Source of the DNA: Cuscuta epithymum
Taxonomy: Eukaryota; Streptophyta; Magnoliopsida; Solanales; Convolvulaceae
Assembly: GCA_945859915.1 (NCBI GenBank)
Contig: CAMAPF010001049.1
Span: 1,612,001 to 1,676,000, forward strand
Direction of reading: 5' to 3'
Length of the DNA: 64,000 bases
Below are positions 10,701 to 23,650 of the stretch, piece after piece. A model generated the notes under the pieces. It was not told where the DNA came from, searched no databases, and saw only the letters and a program-made list of their open reading frames with translations. Numbering within the stretch: position 1 is the stretch's first letter; every line of letters begins with the position of its first letter. A program made the position numbers and the translations under genes.

Positions 10701-13700
10701 ATAATTACAAATAACTATAGCCAAATCAAGAATACCGTCATAGCCACTGCATAGTAAAATAGAACATTGGCATGATCAGTACAGTCATTGCGAAACTAAC
10801 ACTATAATCACAGTGATGTATATGCCACAAATTTTAGTCATACGTTTCTCATTATTTCTTTATTAAAAAAAGCTTGGACTATAAGTCACCTAATTGTTGC
10901 CACCGACACCATAATGTCGTCGTCTTCCAAAACAACAGTGTAAAATCCACAGTAGTCCAGACGCCCGAGCTGTGATCTGCAAAGAAGTAAAGTTAAAGAG
11001 AGTACTTTGGAACATACTCCCTCCGTCCCTTATAACTTTGCCAACTTTCCCTTTTTGGATGTCCCAATAACTTTTCCACTTTCCCATTTAAGTAAAGAAT
11101 TTGTGGTTCCAGTTAATTCTCTCTCCTCTGCACAAACCTCAACCACACAATTTTTACTTTATTAATCCTCGTGCCGGTCAAACTTGGCAAAGTTATTAGG
11201 GACGGAGGTAGTAATAAAGAGGGAATGATTGTACGAAGTCTGCACATACCCCCAATTATAGATAACTTGAGGTATCATGTCTATGCCCGTTTTAGGATCC
11301 ACCATTGGAAGAAAACATTCCTCCATAATGGTAAGGGCCACTGCTAACTTGGAGTTGCATTCTGCAAGAAAAGGACGAAGCTGCTGGACTGAATGACTGT
11401 TCTGGTCCTGCGGGATGCACCTCAAAAGTGTCCAGGAGAAGCCATCACTCAGCTGATTCGGTAGTCCAATGAGAGACTTAAGATGGGTGTAAACCTGCAT
11501 AAAGTGGACCATCGAAAAGTCTGTAAATAGAACATTTGAACATGTCAAAACTACTATGGCTATGTTTGGAGTGTGGAAAATGGTTGTTTCTTATGTCTGG
11601 TTTAAACTTCGAAAGTATTATGGTAACTCATGAGTAGCTTTGGTTACAATTATAAGTTGCTGATTTTCAATTACTTGCTGTTTTGTTCTGTGTCACTATA
11701 TCAGAACATCACACTTAACAGTTCTTTTGTAGTTACAACACTTATCGATGTATAAAATTCCTTAAGTGCAATCAGTAATCCACAACAACAGTTCTTTAAA
11801 ACAAGAACTGAAAAAGATTTAGGTGTTGTGGTTCATAAATTACTACTAAACCTGTAAGACAGCCAAATGAATAGCATTCATCTGACAGAGAACATACAGA
11901 GCCGTTTTGTATTAAATGATTTAACTCCATGCATGACATAACTTATTGGTATTCTTCCATTTGCGAATTTCCTAAAAAGAACTTCAGAAACCTGATTTAA
12001 TTAAGAAATTCCTTTAATTAATGCTCACTTTGTTCATTCCATAGGTTGTTTATGGTTTAAGGAAACAAACTAAAAACATCATTTGTTTAGATATACTTCT
12101 AAATATAACAGTCTCAAAATTAATAATTACAAATGCAAAAGCAAGACAAGTGGTGAAAACAGGTGAAGAAAATTAATTATCTCTTTATTTTTCTTATAGT
12201 GAAGATAGAGTGAAAAAAAATTATAAAGGGACGACCAGTGAATGTTTACCTTTTCACATTGGTCACTACATGACCAGTGATCAGAAGCCACTCCACATTT
12301 CATGCCTTTCTGCTTCAAGCATGTTTCATGGTCTATCATAGTTATCAAGACAATCCAGTAACAAAATAGAAGTCAAGAAAACAAATAACTTACCACAAAA
12401 TGAAAACCGGAAAGTAAATTATAGAAATCCATAGGGAAAGAATAAGAACTCATTGTGAAGTGAAACATTCACGGGAGAGCAAGCTTACATTGATGTTCAC
12501 ATTGTATACACTGTTGCGCATTAGTGAATGCAGAAGCTTCAGTATTTTTTACCACATCCCCGCAGGCTCGGCATGTGCATCGCGGACAATACCAACTCCC
12601 TTCTGGAAGTTCCTGAAGTCAGCAAGTCATAACTTTGATTAATGAAGCCATTCCTTTATGTTCAAATCAAGATATCATCTCATTCCGTTGAAGAGAAAGC
12701 AATACTTGTTAAACTGCAGTAATCGTAACTAAACTAAGCAGAAGTAGCACTTTATATTTAATATATGCAAGAGCTGGCATCCCGTGAGACTGATGATAGC
12801 TTTAGCCACTTTTGTAATAACTTTTAGCGTGACAGTTTTAATTTTATGCAAGTTTTCTAAAAATTTATCACATTTTTAACGTGAAACAATCTCACGTTGT
12901 CTTTTATAGTTTTATTTGCAAACTTACATACTTAAAAGAGACAAAACAAGTGTTTTTTGTTTATTGAACAATGGAATTAAGATCCAATACATACAAGACG
13001 TAGATGCATTTATCACATATGACGCAACCTTCCTATTGAACTTAGGAATTGATATCCTACACACAAGACATAGATACCCATATACTAAACAGTTTTCCTA
13101 GTATCATAATTCATACTACACTAATTAAGTATATTCTATCAGTATAAATTCTAATTGACTTGCCATATATATCTATAACTGTATATACTATTACCATATA
13201 TTTCACTCCTCTCAAGTTAGTCTATATTGCTCGACTTCTTAAATAAATAATCATCATTAATCTCATTTATAATCTTATTTAATGCCTTCGTAAATAAATT
13301 CCCCAACTGTTCTTCGGTTTCACATAACCTAAAGAAATGAGACCTTTTAATCACTTCTCTCAAATACATTAAAAATGCAATGGACAATATGCTTTACTTT
13401 CTCATGAAAATTTAGATTGGATAATGGATATAACGCAATTTGCAGCCTGATTATCACACCACAACTTGAAGGCATTGGTGTTTCGGATTTGAATATGATT
13501 CTATTTTGAATTTGATTGTAATTATGCACTTTAACTAGAAACCGCACATTCTCTTTCTTACTCTTATAGGATATATCAACTTTCCACCAACAGAGACATG
13601 ATAACTATATGAGATCTTCAAATTTCCTTTGATCCTACCAATCAGTATCTGTAAAATATTTAATGGGCTGTTAGTATTTCCTTTGATCCCCTTCGTATTT

Positions 13701-16700
13701 AATGGGGCGGAACTGCGGAAGGAGTATATGTTAATATTAGAGTATATGGTAATCGAATGAAATCAATTAATATATATCATGTATTTGATTATCATATATT
13801 ACATATAGTAATAGAAAGGTAAAGCAGTTAGAATATACTTCGTACTACGTATACTAATTGAATAGATGTGGTTAGTGTAGCATGTAATACTAGGAAGTCT
13901 GTTTTCTATATTAGCAAAGGCATGTTTCAATTTAAAGAAGTCTTTCTTACTCATGTCCCAATAATAGAGGGATAAATGTAGCATATCCCAGCAAATCCAT
14001 ATTACATTTACATCATTTATCTACTATTGGCACACTGCACATATAGAGTATCACAATGAATTTATACAACAAAGATATCTCAGACTCAAAATTGTTTAAA
14101 AATGTAAATGAATATAAGAATATCATCCTACGGTAAACAAAGAACTAAATACCCATGCATAAATATAGGTTAAGTTGCAAAAATTTGATTTATGTTACTG
14201 AGGGTTGGCAACATTACCAGAAACGGACTATTAAAAGGTCCTTAATTCCAAACTAGGTTATCTAAAGTCAAGACAGAGGATATATGGAACCCTAGCTTTT
14301 GTCAATATATTAATGAAATAAGAAAAGTGGATCATATTCAATAGAAACAAGTTTATTATGGTAGAAATCAGACAGATTGAGAAAACTTGAATTTATCAAA
14401 CAGATTGAACTCTTGGAACTTAAAGTCAGGAATTGGGGAATCTCAACAGATTTTAATGTGAACTCTGCAAATTTTTAATTTTTCAAACAATCTGACCACT
14501 AGAAGACTGTAAGCTGTTGGGGTTGAATATGCAGATGCACAATCAGATAAATGAACCGCATGTAACTGGGACACTTCCACTAGATCTCCGGAAAGACGGG
14601 TAAATGAAATCAAACGTTATGCAAGGTGTGTGTGTGGGGGGGGGGGGGGGGGGGCAGGTGTGTCCATGAATCAAACTGGTCATGATGTATTTGGATCAAA
14701 GCAACAACAAAAGGTCTATTTCTGCTAATTAGCTGCTGAACCTCTAGCATGAGAAAGTAATCTATTTCTCTTTAGCTTTTCAAAGTCAGAATCCTTTCAA
14801 GCATTCAAGTTCATGATATGGACACCAAGTGCCAACTAGTACTATTCTCATTGAACAAGGTCTTAAGGGAAGCTTGAATTTGCAGTTTTGCACCCCATTT
14901 TCACCCCATTTTTAAATCAATAAAATGTGCACTCAAATCTAGAAAAAACTCTTACCAATGAGGCACAAACTGTACTTAGGAAGACAACGGGTAATTAGGG
15001 AAGCTTGAATTTATTACTACGTATTAGATAGTCCTCAAACAAGCATTTAGTTAAGAAATAAGCAGCATCAAGGTTCTTAAGAACATAATCAGATTAGCAG
15101 AAGTAGCTACCAGTGTGAAGTCAAATGTTTAGTTAGGTGTATCCTCACACTTCAAGATGACAAGCTAGAAATTTTAAGAGAGTGGAAAAATTAGGCTAAC
15201 GGATTGAATTTATTATTACAAAGAAGTAAACAATAAAATCTCTAACCTTTGCATACAAGCATGCTTGATGAAATGTAGACGGACAGTTATCACAACATAT
15301 CAACTCCCCACCCTCACCACAACGCCCACAGCTATCATCATTTTGATCCATTGCATTAAGTTGTGCTGCTTGAGGATCTGGTTTCTTAGCCTTGTATTCA
15401 GCTAACCATGCCTCAAGCTGACACAAGATGAATGGCTTATTACCAGTTTTCATGAACAGATTCAAACTTGGATGGTTCAGCTTGCAACCTGCATGACTCT
15501 TGAACTTGGAGATAGATAGCACTTCACCACAACACTTGCATAATATACCATCCCTAGTAATTGAGCCATCTTTCACAACAAAACAACCTCGTGAACCTTC
15601 CCGATATTGGATCACTTCGTCAATCGAAATTGTCCCAGAATGAATCAACCATGACAACACTGTTCTTGGAGCATCAGCAGGCCACTTTCCATCCAAGGGC
15701 TGCTTCCCACCACCTCTTTTAATGCCCCGCAGAAGTAACCTGCAACGGCCTTTTTGTTGTCTCTTCTTCCTTAGTGGTTTGGAACTACCAAAAGACCTAT
15801 TTTTTGCAGAATCAGGTGCTTTATTTTTAAAGGTAGCTGATTTTGAAACACCAACACCCTTTACACACAACTTTTTACACATCTTTGGCCCACTTTTTAT
15901 GCAGACACCCTTTTCAGAGGATGATCTAGCCTTACAATTGGATGACACTGTGTCACATTGGCGTGAATCTGTCAGAAGTATCTCGGAGAGCAGTTTTGAT
16001 TTCTTCTTTACCTTAATTTTAGGGCAGGGTTTTGCACCTAGAGATACATCTTTGATCAGAGTTTCTTCTTTGAATTCTTCTTCGTGACACAGATATAAAC
16101 GTTTTCCAAAGTTAAAAGAACTTGTATTATTAATGACTGCCTCTGTTCTTCCCCTCAAGGTTAAGGATTCATTCCCTAAATTGATCGGAACTTCAGGCAA
16201 GCAACTGTCTTTTTCATTCTCCAATAGTCTTCTATGTTTGGGAGCAGGCCGATTGTCATTGTCCTGTGAAGACATCGACCTTTTCTTACGATCGTGAGGC
16301 CCCACACTCTGATCAGAACAGTCTTTGTGTATTGATATATCATCATTTGACACAATGCTAACTGCATTAAGAGAAGATTCATTAAACAGAATATTCACAT
16401 ATGAAGATTCTTTACTTCTTGAGGATTCAGATTCATCCAGTTTCTTGGAGGAAGAGTAATTGCCCTTGGACTTGGATAGTTGAATAGTGCTGGCATGATG
16501 AGACTCAGCTGCATGATTCTTCAAAGAAATAGGTGAGAGTATGTCTTTGCTAACACCATCTTTCTCTTTGATCTTAGACGGTTCAAGTTCTAAAGCATCC
16601 TTTCCGGCAATTCCTTTTTCTCTATTCAGTTGACTTTGCAACTTCCAAAGATAGCAACTGGAAATAACCTCTTTTTCATATGATTCAACTACATGTCGAG

Positions 16701-17004
16701 TCACAATGACAGAAGATGCTTCTCCAGTAACACTGTCCAAGGAACACAGTAAGTTTGCAGAACTTCCCACATGAGGCCTGGGGTTGGAAAGCTCTCCTCG
16801 AGAGCATGCTTCTTTTGTGGAGTAAGAACTCCCATGCACAATAGTTTCTTGTTCATCATCATGTTCAAATCTAATACTTGTTGTCACATTAAACTTTCTT
16901 TTGCTTTCACTATCACCAAAGAACACATCTTTAAAGATGTGATGCTCATTGAGAGACCCCTCAAATCCGTCATTATGCAAGCAGTAAATTTCTTTATGAA
17001 ACAT
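7757..17004 (-). CDS. IDM1-like PHD-finger/GNAT histone acetyltransferase, seven exons
   Basis: Exons (minus): 17004-15247, 12612-12489, 12332-12250, 11494-11250, 10976-10890, 10266-10167, 7960-7757. All have AG/GT borders and the total is 866 codons plus stop. Residues 1-430 are polar and low in recognisable domains. About 438-540 is a Tify/CXXC-like domain (KWPADAPRTVLSWL, ILCKCCGE). A PHD finger starts at C559 (CGRCGEGGELICCDNC), and a second Cys-rich PHD-like part follows at about 621-655. The GNAT fold at about 656-866 shows GFSWTLLRC, the DYCGFY strand and the RRMGMC acetyl-CoA loop. Arabidopsis IDM1/ROS4 acetylates H3 at methylated loci so that ROS1 can demethylate them; family membership is clear, the same role is inferred. 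The start MFHKEIYCLHNDGFEG matches the usual family N-terminus. A strong donor (AG|GTGAG) lies just after the stop, so a 3'UTR intron is possible. The last two exons are duplicated downstream. Confidence 0.87.
8063..8218. mobile_element. Decayed copy of the CACTA MITE
   Basis: It is the counterpart of 3227-3384 in the other segmental copy. The left end still reads cactacaa, but the right end has mutated to ttttggtgt, so the copy is no longer a tidy element. It lies in the gene's last intron, just upstream of the terminal exon on the minus strand. Confidence 0.65.
9133..9407 (-). mobile_element. SINE-like retroposon, longest copy
   Basis: Read on the minus strand it runs from 'attccatcatttgcaatgg' through 'cagtccatgcaatttt' and 'aagaccgcgtacatccgacc' to 'gcactggggtaaatg' and an ATG/AAAATG-rich tail. 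Flanking copies of gtattcatttttgggat (9116-9132 and 9408-9424) are a 17-bp target duplication. The 3' half resembles the Au-type plant SINE 3' region; this family assignment is from memory. It lies in the last intron of the IDM1-like gene. Confidence 0.7.
9989..10130 (+). mobile_element. 5'-truncated SINE of the same family
   Basis: It starts inside the family consensus at 'cactatgggtcatctgg' and continues to 'gcactggggtaaatg' plus an AAAATG-type tail. Near-identical flanks, tcaataaagctggtagct (9971-9988) and tcaacaaagctggtagct (10131-10148), give an 18-bp target duplication. It sits in the intron, 19 bp past the donor of exon 6, in inverted orientation to the copy at 9133. Confidence 0.72.
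11015..11213. mobile_element. Stowaway-type MITE in an IDM1-like intron
   Basis: The ends are tactccctccgtccc and gggacggaggtagta. It occupies most of the 273-bp intron between exons 4 and 5, leaving about 37 bp before the upstream exon. Confidence 0.75.
12613..15246 (-). other. First intron of the IDM1-like gene
   Basis: This 2.6-kb AT-rich intron separates the two halves of the first PHD finger. It contains no recognisable coding sequence. It holds a run of 19 G after a short (TG)n at 14627-14654 and a few short MITE-like scraps near 13690. Confidence 0.75.
14636..14654 (+). repeat. Poly-G tract (19 G)
   Basis: An uninterrupted G run follows gtgtgtgtg. On the transcribed (minus) strand it becomes a poly-C in the intron. 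Such runs are rare in plant DNA; the length may be inexact because sequencing slips here. Confidence 0.7.
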
Positions 17005-17430
17005 CCCCAGTTAGTACTACTTTGTTCCAATTTGCAATGATTCCAACCAACCTAGCAAAATAGTAAAAAATGGATTTGTATTTGTACTACATTCAAGATA
17101 GCATGAGAAAAGTAAACAGTGACACACAATAAATTATATGGAGAAAAATCACTAACAAAATTTAGAAACAGTTATATACTTTTGCTTCCGCAGTTGCAAT
17201 TCAACTTCCATTTTGGTCATTAGGGATTTGAATTTTCTAGAGAACTACTCTTTTTCACAGAGAAATGAAGTATTATCACTTGCCCTTACTTTCAACTTCA
17301 GCTTTCAAATCCGTTACCATTAAAATCCGTGCATCTAAAACAAATCATAACTGTTTTCTTCCCATTCAAGGAACCTGTTTTAGAAACATCTGCTCACTTT
17401 ATGAAGGGATACCACTATTATGTAAAAATC
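17005..17430 (-). promoter_or_regulatory. Upstream region of the IDM1-like gene, also copied into the inverted repeat
   Basis: The stretch upstream of the ATG includes a possible 5'UTR intron acceptor ('ttgctag' at about 17050). It is matched, with substitutions and one insertion of about 170 bp, by both arms of the inverted repeat (about 32350-32960 and 34040-34645). No certain TATA box was picked out. The copying is the reason to mark it: any small RNA from the inverted repeat would match this likely promoter and leader. Confidence 0.5.
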
Positions 17431-17776
17431 TATAAAAAGAACTACTTATTTCTAATAAAATGTAATAAATTTAAGCAACATAAACCACATGATCCATTTT
17501 CTGAATCAACTCATGTTCAACCCATTATTCTTCATGATGTTCTACATGCACAAAATGTGTCAATCATTAGGAAGGACATTGGACATCAAGTGTGGGTACG
17601 TATTTATTTTGAATGGCTCTCCTCTCCATTGTTTCAAATAATAGCCTCAACTTCCTATTGAATGTTTGAAACTTTGAAAGTCAACAAATCAACCTCAAGC
17701 CCTTTGTTTAGATTTCAGAGGCCACATGGGTGATATGTATTTTACTAATTTATTCCTACGCTTATATGAAAAGTAA

Positions 17777-18039
17777 TACTCCCTCTGTCCCATTTAAAGG
17801 TTCCCGTCCACTATTCACATGGTCAACTTAAATCATCTTAATCTTTTGTTTTATATATCCATTTTTTTTATCAAACTTACATTTTTTTATCAGGCTTGGT
17901 AGCAGTTTTAATGTAGTTTCCTAATATGTAAATTTTATTTACTAAAAATAATCAGAGAGTGAACATGGATTAAGTTGCTTTATCGTCAGTCAAGCATAGT
18001 AAACCACAATTGCAACCTCCTAATGGGACGGTGGGAGTA
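17777..18039. mobile_element. Stowaway-type MITE
   Basis: It starts tactccctctgtcccatt and ends aatgggacggtgggagta. It is about 260 bp and AT-rich internally. Confidence 0.7.
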
Positions 18040-18056
18040 TGATTTAACTAAACAAA

Positions 18057-18250
18057 TACTCCTTATGTCCCACTTTGTAAGTTACATTATTCCTTTTGGG
18101 TTGTCCCAAAAATATGAACACTTTCTAAAATTGAACTCCACTAACCTTTTACTTTTCCACTTTATCTCATCATGTGTCATTTCACCCTTTACTTTTTGTG
18201 GACTCATCTTGCTCTTTCATACTTTTTGGAGGTTAAAATTATAGGAGTAA
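18057..18250. mobile_element. Diverged Stowaway-type MITE
   Basis: It begins tactccttatgtcccac and ends in ataggagta, only 17 bp from the preceding MITE. The right terminus is worn. Confidence 0.5.
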
Positions 18251-18825
18251 TACAACCCATGTATCATATATTTTCTTAAAATCCACACCAAACCCATATG
18301 TATATTATATTATGTGATGGATGTAGTATTTATTTTTATTAAGGATTAAACATAGAGAAATAAAAATAGATTTCTCCTCCAAAACCCTTCTTAAAAGTGT
18401 AATTAATGCAAGGAAGCCGTACATGGAAAGAGCATATAATTCAAGTGTCGAAGAACAAATCGGATGAAGAACTAATTTATGATCAGATGAAGAATTCATG
18501 TGTTAGAGTATAAGTCATATATCCAAATATTGTAAACATTTGATTGAGATTATTTGCTAGATACTCCGTAGAATCAGATCATTAATTATGGATAAAGCCA
18601 TAAAGGTCCCAAAAAGGAATGATGTTGAATCTTTGAAAGATTGGGTAAAACAAAACCAAAGAAAGTGAAATGTATATAAATTTGAATATAATAGTGGGGT
18701 TAGGCTTTTCAGCCAATGCATGTCCAAAAAATCACTTTAAAAGTAAAATTTGAATACTTAAAGTGATCAACTTGTTAATTTCCAAACAAAGTCAATCCGT
18801 TAAAAAAACAAAAGTAAACAATTAA

Positions 18826-19317
18826 GGCTTAAATATGTTTTTAGTCCCTACAAATATGACCCAATTTGTTTTAGATCCCTGCAAAATATTTTTCTTGTTT
18901 TTCATCCTTGCAAAATGCTCTATTTTGCTTTTAGTCCATATCTAATTCCGAAACTACTCTACTTACAAAAAAATGTTATTCTCAGTTACATAAATCTACT
19001 AGAAATATTTAAATTTATCCTTTTATAATTTTTTGAGGTTAATATGATAGTTAAAACAATAAAAAACTAAGTATTAACATTTTAAAAATATATATGAAAC
19101 GCCTTCTAAAAAATAAAATTATATACTTTTTGAATAACATGACAAAGGATTAGAGGAAATCTATTAATAAGGGTTATGTTGAGGTGAAACAGAGGTTGTT
19201 ATCATCAGTGATAGACTAAAATGAAAACCTACATAAATTGCAGGGATGAAAAACAATTTTGCAGGGATGTAAAACAAAATGTACTATATTTGCAGGGACC
19301 AAAAATATATTTAAACC
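18826..19317. mobile_element. Mutator-like MITE with perfect 9-bp target duplication
   Basis: The ends are ggcttaaatatgtttttagt and the inverse, ttggtccct-type, ending in atatatttaaacc. The 9-bp repeat aacaattaa flanks it exactly (18817-18825 and 19318-19326). It contains repeated 'gcagggatgtaaaacaa' motifs. There is no transposase. Confidence 0.8.
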
Positions 19318-20070
19318 AACAATTAATTAGAAGGTTGATGGAACAATAAAGCTAATTTCTTGAAATCTTCAACACGGAAAAATCTCAATAAATCATGACA
19401 TGAAATTATGTGCTTGAAATAATGTCACAATCTTTAATGCTAAATTCGGAGAGAAAATAAAATAAAAATTGTAGTTGATATGCAAACTTGAAAGCGAAAG
19501 GAAATGCTCTCTTCGGAGCAAGTCCTCGATACAAAAATGAATATCTATACAAGACTCTTTGGTAGGGACTCGATTACTCGAGCCCACTCATTAATCAAGA
19601 GAAATTAAAGATGGAAAATAATTAAATCTTTATTAAAGGGCCACTTCTTTACTTAATTCACGACCAAAATCAATCCCTTAGAAAACATAAGTAAACAACA
19701 AATTAGAAGACTGTTGAAACAATCAAGCCACCATCATGAGATCTTCAACACAGAAGCCAAATGTTCAACAAAATGTGGCACGAAATTATGTGCTTTAAAA
19801 CAATAAATCATGTAATCAATGAACAAAGTAGCAACTGTTATTTCTCAATTCAGAAAGAAAATAATCATTAAATAAAAATATGTCATAGATAAGCAAACAT
19901 GAAAGAGAAAGGAAATGATCACCTCCCCACTGAGTTCTCTGGACAGAAATGGAAGTCTACGCAAAGTTCTATGAAATTGGATTACTCGAATCTACTTATG
20001 AATCAAGAGAATCTAGTGAGTGAAAATTATTGGATCTTTATTAAAGGGACTACCTCTTTACTTAGTTCAT
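19318..20070. repeat. Tandem duplication of about 360 bp, no gene recognised
   Basis: Two similar units (about 19327-19670 and 19690-20070) share 'attagaag', 'atcttcaacac', 'gaaattatgtgctt', 'gagaaaggaaatg' and 'gattactcga' in the same order. Both have short open frames, but these are not conserved between the units, so I do not call a gene. Confidence 0.55.
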
Positions 20071-20269
20071 ATAAGATTTAGAGCTCATGAGCGCACACAT
20101 ACTAGTCATTCCATTTAGCATCGGAAAGTCCGTTACGTTTTTCTTAATGTATGACAGATGTCGAACATGCATTCTACACGCTCATGCACTCTATGTCTCT
20201 CTCTACCCTCACTTCCATGTGAGTGTAGGTGCATGCCACCCCCTTTACTACTTTATCATTGTCTAATTA

Positions 20270-20489
20270 TACTCCCTCCGTATTTTAATGTTCACTACAT
20301 TAGGTTGGATACATTACTTTAGGAGTAAAATAGTAGAAGTAGTGAATTGTGTAGAAAAAGTATGAGAGGTCGTGTAAAAGTATGAAAGAGAAGATAAAAA
20401 GTAGATAAAGTAACGGTGATTGAGTATTTTATAAAGGATATACTTATCAAAAATGGAAGTGTAGGGAACTTTTAATTACGGAGGAAATA
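20270..20489. mobile_element. Stowaway-type MITE
   Basis: It begins actccctccgtattttaatg and ends aattacggaggaaat. The interior is the usual run of 'gagaggtcgtgtaaaagtatg'-like short repeats. Confidence 0.65.
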
Positions 20490-20789
20490 TTTTCTTTTAC
20501 GGGCAGTCATATCGGTTGTGGTTCAGTTTTATCGGTTTTTTAGATTAGATTTAAAACCAAAAATTTTATATTTTATAAAAAATAATGAATATTTAATTAA
20601 ATTTAGGGAAATTTCCGTAATTGTGACTAAATGAAAGAAATATTGCAACAATAGATGCTTAAAGTCTAAATTCCCAACATAGGTCTAAATCTTCATATTC
20701 CACTCTTTCTTTTGTCGTTCTTAATAGGATTTTTAAATAATCACAAAACATAAAAAATTAAGGTAAAATAAAACATTAAAACATACACA

Positions 20790-21010
20790 GGAATCAGCCA
20801 CCACCTCAACCACCTTCCAGCATTTTCACATCCGGTCATCGGTAAAGAATGCCAAAATGGAAAAAAAAAATCATCGTAATGACAATTTTGAAAAGAATGT
20901 TTTATATTTTCAAAGAGTAAACATTTCATCTTCATGACATTTTTAGAGAAATGTGGCATTTCTAGCACAAGATGGCATTTTTTCGTGCAATCTGGTGGTG
21001 CTGGGAGATG
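20790..21010. repeat. Repeat fragment with 'aagaatgcca' and 'ccaccacctc' motifs
   Basis: It shares GGTGGTGG/CCACCACC-type words and 'aatgccaaaa' runs with the larger unit at 22548-23650. From 21010 to 22540 I see only AT-rich DNA, an (AC)n run near 21403 and no gene. Confidence 0.4.
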
Positions 21011-22547
21011 GAGGATGTGGTAGTGGCCTACATATGTTTTTATTTTTTTTGTTTTTTTAACTTCTTTAGGTTTATTAAATATTCTATTATTATTACTATT
21101 ATTTAATGTTATTATTTTAAATTTCTTTTTAATTTTTCCCGATTTGTATTAATAATTATACATATTCTCATTATTTTTGAAATTTTTATTATAAATAAAA
21201 CTATTTTCTTATTAATAACATAAATATAGTAGAAATTAAAGTATAGGAAGTGAAGAGAATTGGAAGAAGGGACATATATTACTTCTTTTTGGAAATAAAA
21301 GGATTATAGTCATATTGTTCCATTTAGGGCTACTTTGGGCTAATAGCCGTTAAATTTATAGTGTGCAAATATGGTCAAACTCAAATATAAATTTGTTAAT
21401 GATCACACACACACACATATTTATATATATTTTGCTTCAATGTATTTCAAATTTAATATTTAAAAAAATCGAAAACTTAACACTCTTAATTAACACTCAA
21501 TTTATTTTTGTGAAACAATTGACTTTTCCAATGAGATTATTTTTGTAAAATGTGCAAAAAGTAGGGATTAATGGTGTTAATTCACCAAAAATATATTAAG
21601 TAGGGAGGTATTACTTTATTGTATTTTTTATATTTCATAAGTATATATACATAACATATATAAACTTTCGGATTTTGTTTGGGAGGCCGAGGCCCCCTCC
21701 CGCCCTAGTCCCTCTGTGGCTCCACCATAGGGTATATAGTTAAGAGTAATAGTTATCACAAATTCGTAGATAATGATGACAATGCTAGAAGTGGATAAGC
21801 ACGATAATAAAGGCAACTATATGTAACGTAACTTAGTGGGGTATGTGGGGGTATATAAGAGTAAAAGTGTAATTATGGGATGTGGTGAAGATCATGACTA
21901 TGTATGTATGGTATAAGATTAATGACTTGATTATATTGATAAAAGTGTATTCTTATCAAATACTACAAACATGTAAAATTTAAATTTTATCTTTTGAGTT
22001 GAATAATGGGACAAATTATAATATTATGGAGATTAACTTAATAATATAAAACCAAACCTGACAATAATATATGCAGATTCATTTGATATTTTAAAGAATT
22101 GCAATTAATAGTTAAATCTTTTTTCTATTGTTATTTGTATTTGGGGCATAGTTATGCAGTTATTTTAGATCCCGACCTGTGATAATAGTTTTGAATTTGT
22201 ATCAAAAAATTATGTAAAATTTATCAAAAAATATTTTTACCGGTTCAACAAACCCAATTTATCATGCTAGCTAAGCCATCGATTTATAAAAGCAAGGGCA
22301 TCATGTCTAGTTATTATAAAGATGTAAATTTTATGTGTGGTTTGGTTTTATTTTATCAATACATTGAGTAAAAGACAAATATAAAAAGAATTTTTTTTGT
22401 CAATGATGGGTACAAAAAGTAATTATTGGGGTGCAACAAATAATACACATTCAAGTTTATCCTATTTCCCACTCTAAATATTCACATATTACACTTCTAA
22501 GTGGATTCCTACCTGCAAACGTTTATGCTTTTAGAGTTTAGGTATTA

Positions 22548-23650
22548 GAAATTACTTCAAATAGGACTAAAACTATGGCAAAAACTCAAAATAGGACTTG
22601 CTATGTTTTTTTTTTTCAAAATAGGACCATAGTGGTCCTATTGGAAACATACTCATTTCTTCCTTCCATTCTTACCCCTTCTTTAAATATTAGTAAAAGA
22701 TAGCTAAAAGTCATAATTAAATGTTTAATTCATAATAAATTCGAAAAAATTTCAATAATTCGTAGAAAAATAATAAAAAAATTAATAAAATTTATATAAA
22801 ATAAAAAATAAGAAAAAAAAAATTTTAATTTTTTTTTGAAAATTAATAAAAAAATAGTAAAACTCCATAAAAAAAATTATAAAAAATATGGATACCTTTC
22901 CCACCGCCTGTAGTACCTCCCTGAACCACCACCTCCGATCGGTGTAAAAAATGCCACTTTTTTTTTAAATTCCACAAAAATGACATATTTCTCTATGAGA
23001 ATGCCAACATTTTCATTCTGCCAACTTGAATCCTTTTGACTTTTGCCAAAAATATGGCATTCATAATTTTTTTGGCATTTTTTTACCCCGGTGACAGGAG
23101 GTGGTGGTACCGCCTCCCTGCACCACCACCTCCGACCGTTAAAAAAAATGTCATATTTCCTACAAACTTCCATTTTTTTCGGAAAATGCCAAAAATATGG
23201 CATATTTCTCTTTGAGAATGCCAACATTTTTTTCTTCCATCTTAAATCATTCTGAATTATGCCAAAAATATGGAATTCATAATAAATTTTGCATTTTTTC
23301 CCCAAATGACTAGAGGTGGTGGTGCTGGGGCGGTATAGGCGGCGGTGACAAAAAAAATATTTTTTTGATTTTTTTTAATATTTTTTAATTTTTTTTAATT
23401 TTTTATTTTTTTTTTAAATTTTTTTTTAAAATTTATTATTATTTAAAATATTTTTATTAATTTTTTGGTATATTTTACGAATTTTCATTATTTTTTATTA
23501 TTTTATTATGAATTAAAACATTCCAATAGGTATAAGGGTATATTTGTCCAAGACAAACATAATTAGTCCTATGGAAACATAGTTTATTTTTTGGTCCTAT
23601 TTGTGCAAAGTGAATGACTTTTAGTCCTATTTTGATAATTAACTCTTTAG
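22548..23650. mobile_element. Non-autonomous element with internal 185-bp tandem repeats
   Basis: The edges carry caaataggactaaaa and the inverse, ttttagtcctatttt. Inside are two tandem units each containing ccaccacctccga, aatgccaac and ccaaaaatatgg, flanked by very AT-rich arms that are nearly pure A/T. A 142-codon minus-strand frame crosses it (23305-22877), but it merely translates the tandem repeats (two copies of an EFHIFG-like unit). The superfamily is not determined. Confidence 0.5.

Larger units (their letters stand above)
6935..10790. repeat. Right copy of the tandem segmental duplication
   Basis: It matches 2290-6165 and contains the terminal exons used by the main IDM1-like gene model (10167-10266 and 7757-7960). 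Two SINE insertions (9133-9407, 9989-10130) and a short spacer in the 'gtacacactttttgtacac' palindrome (9696-9835) distinguish it from the left copy. Confidence 0.85.

Noticed and set aside
15722..16087. 121-residue plus-strand ORF inside IDM1-like exon 1
   Set aside because: It is an antisense shadow of a well-supported coding exon.
22877..23305. 142-residue minus-strand ORF
   Set aside because: It translates two DNA tandem repeats in a transposon-like unit; its own sequence repeats accordingly and it has no protein-family character.
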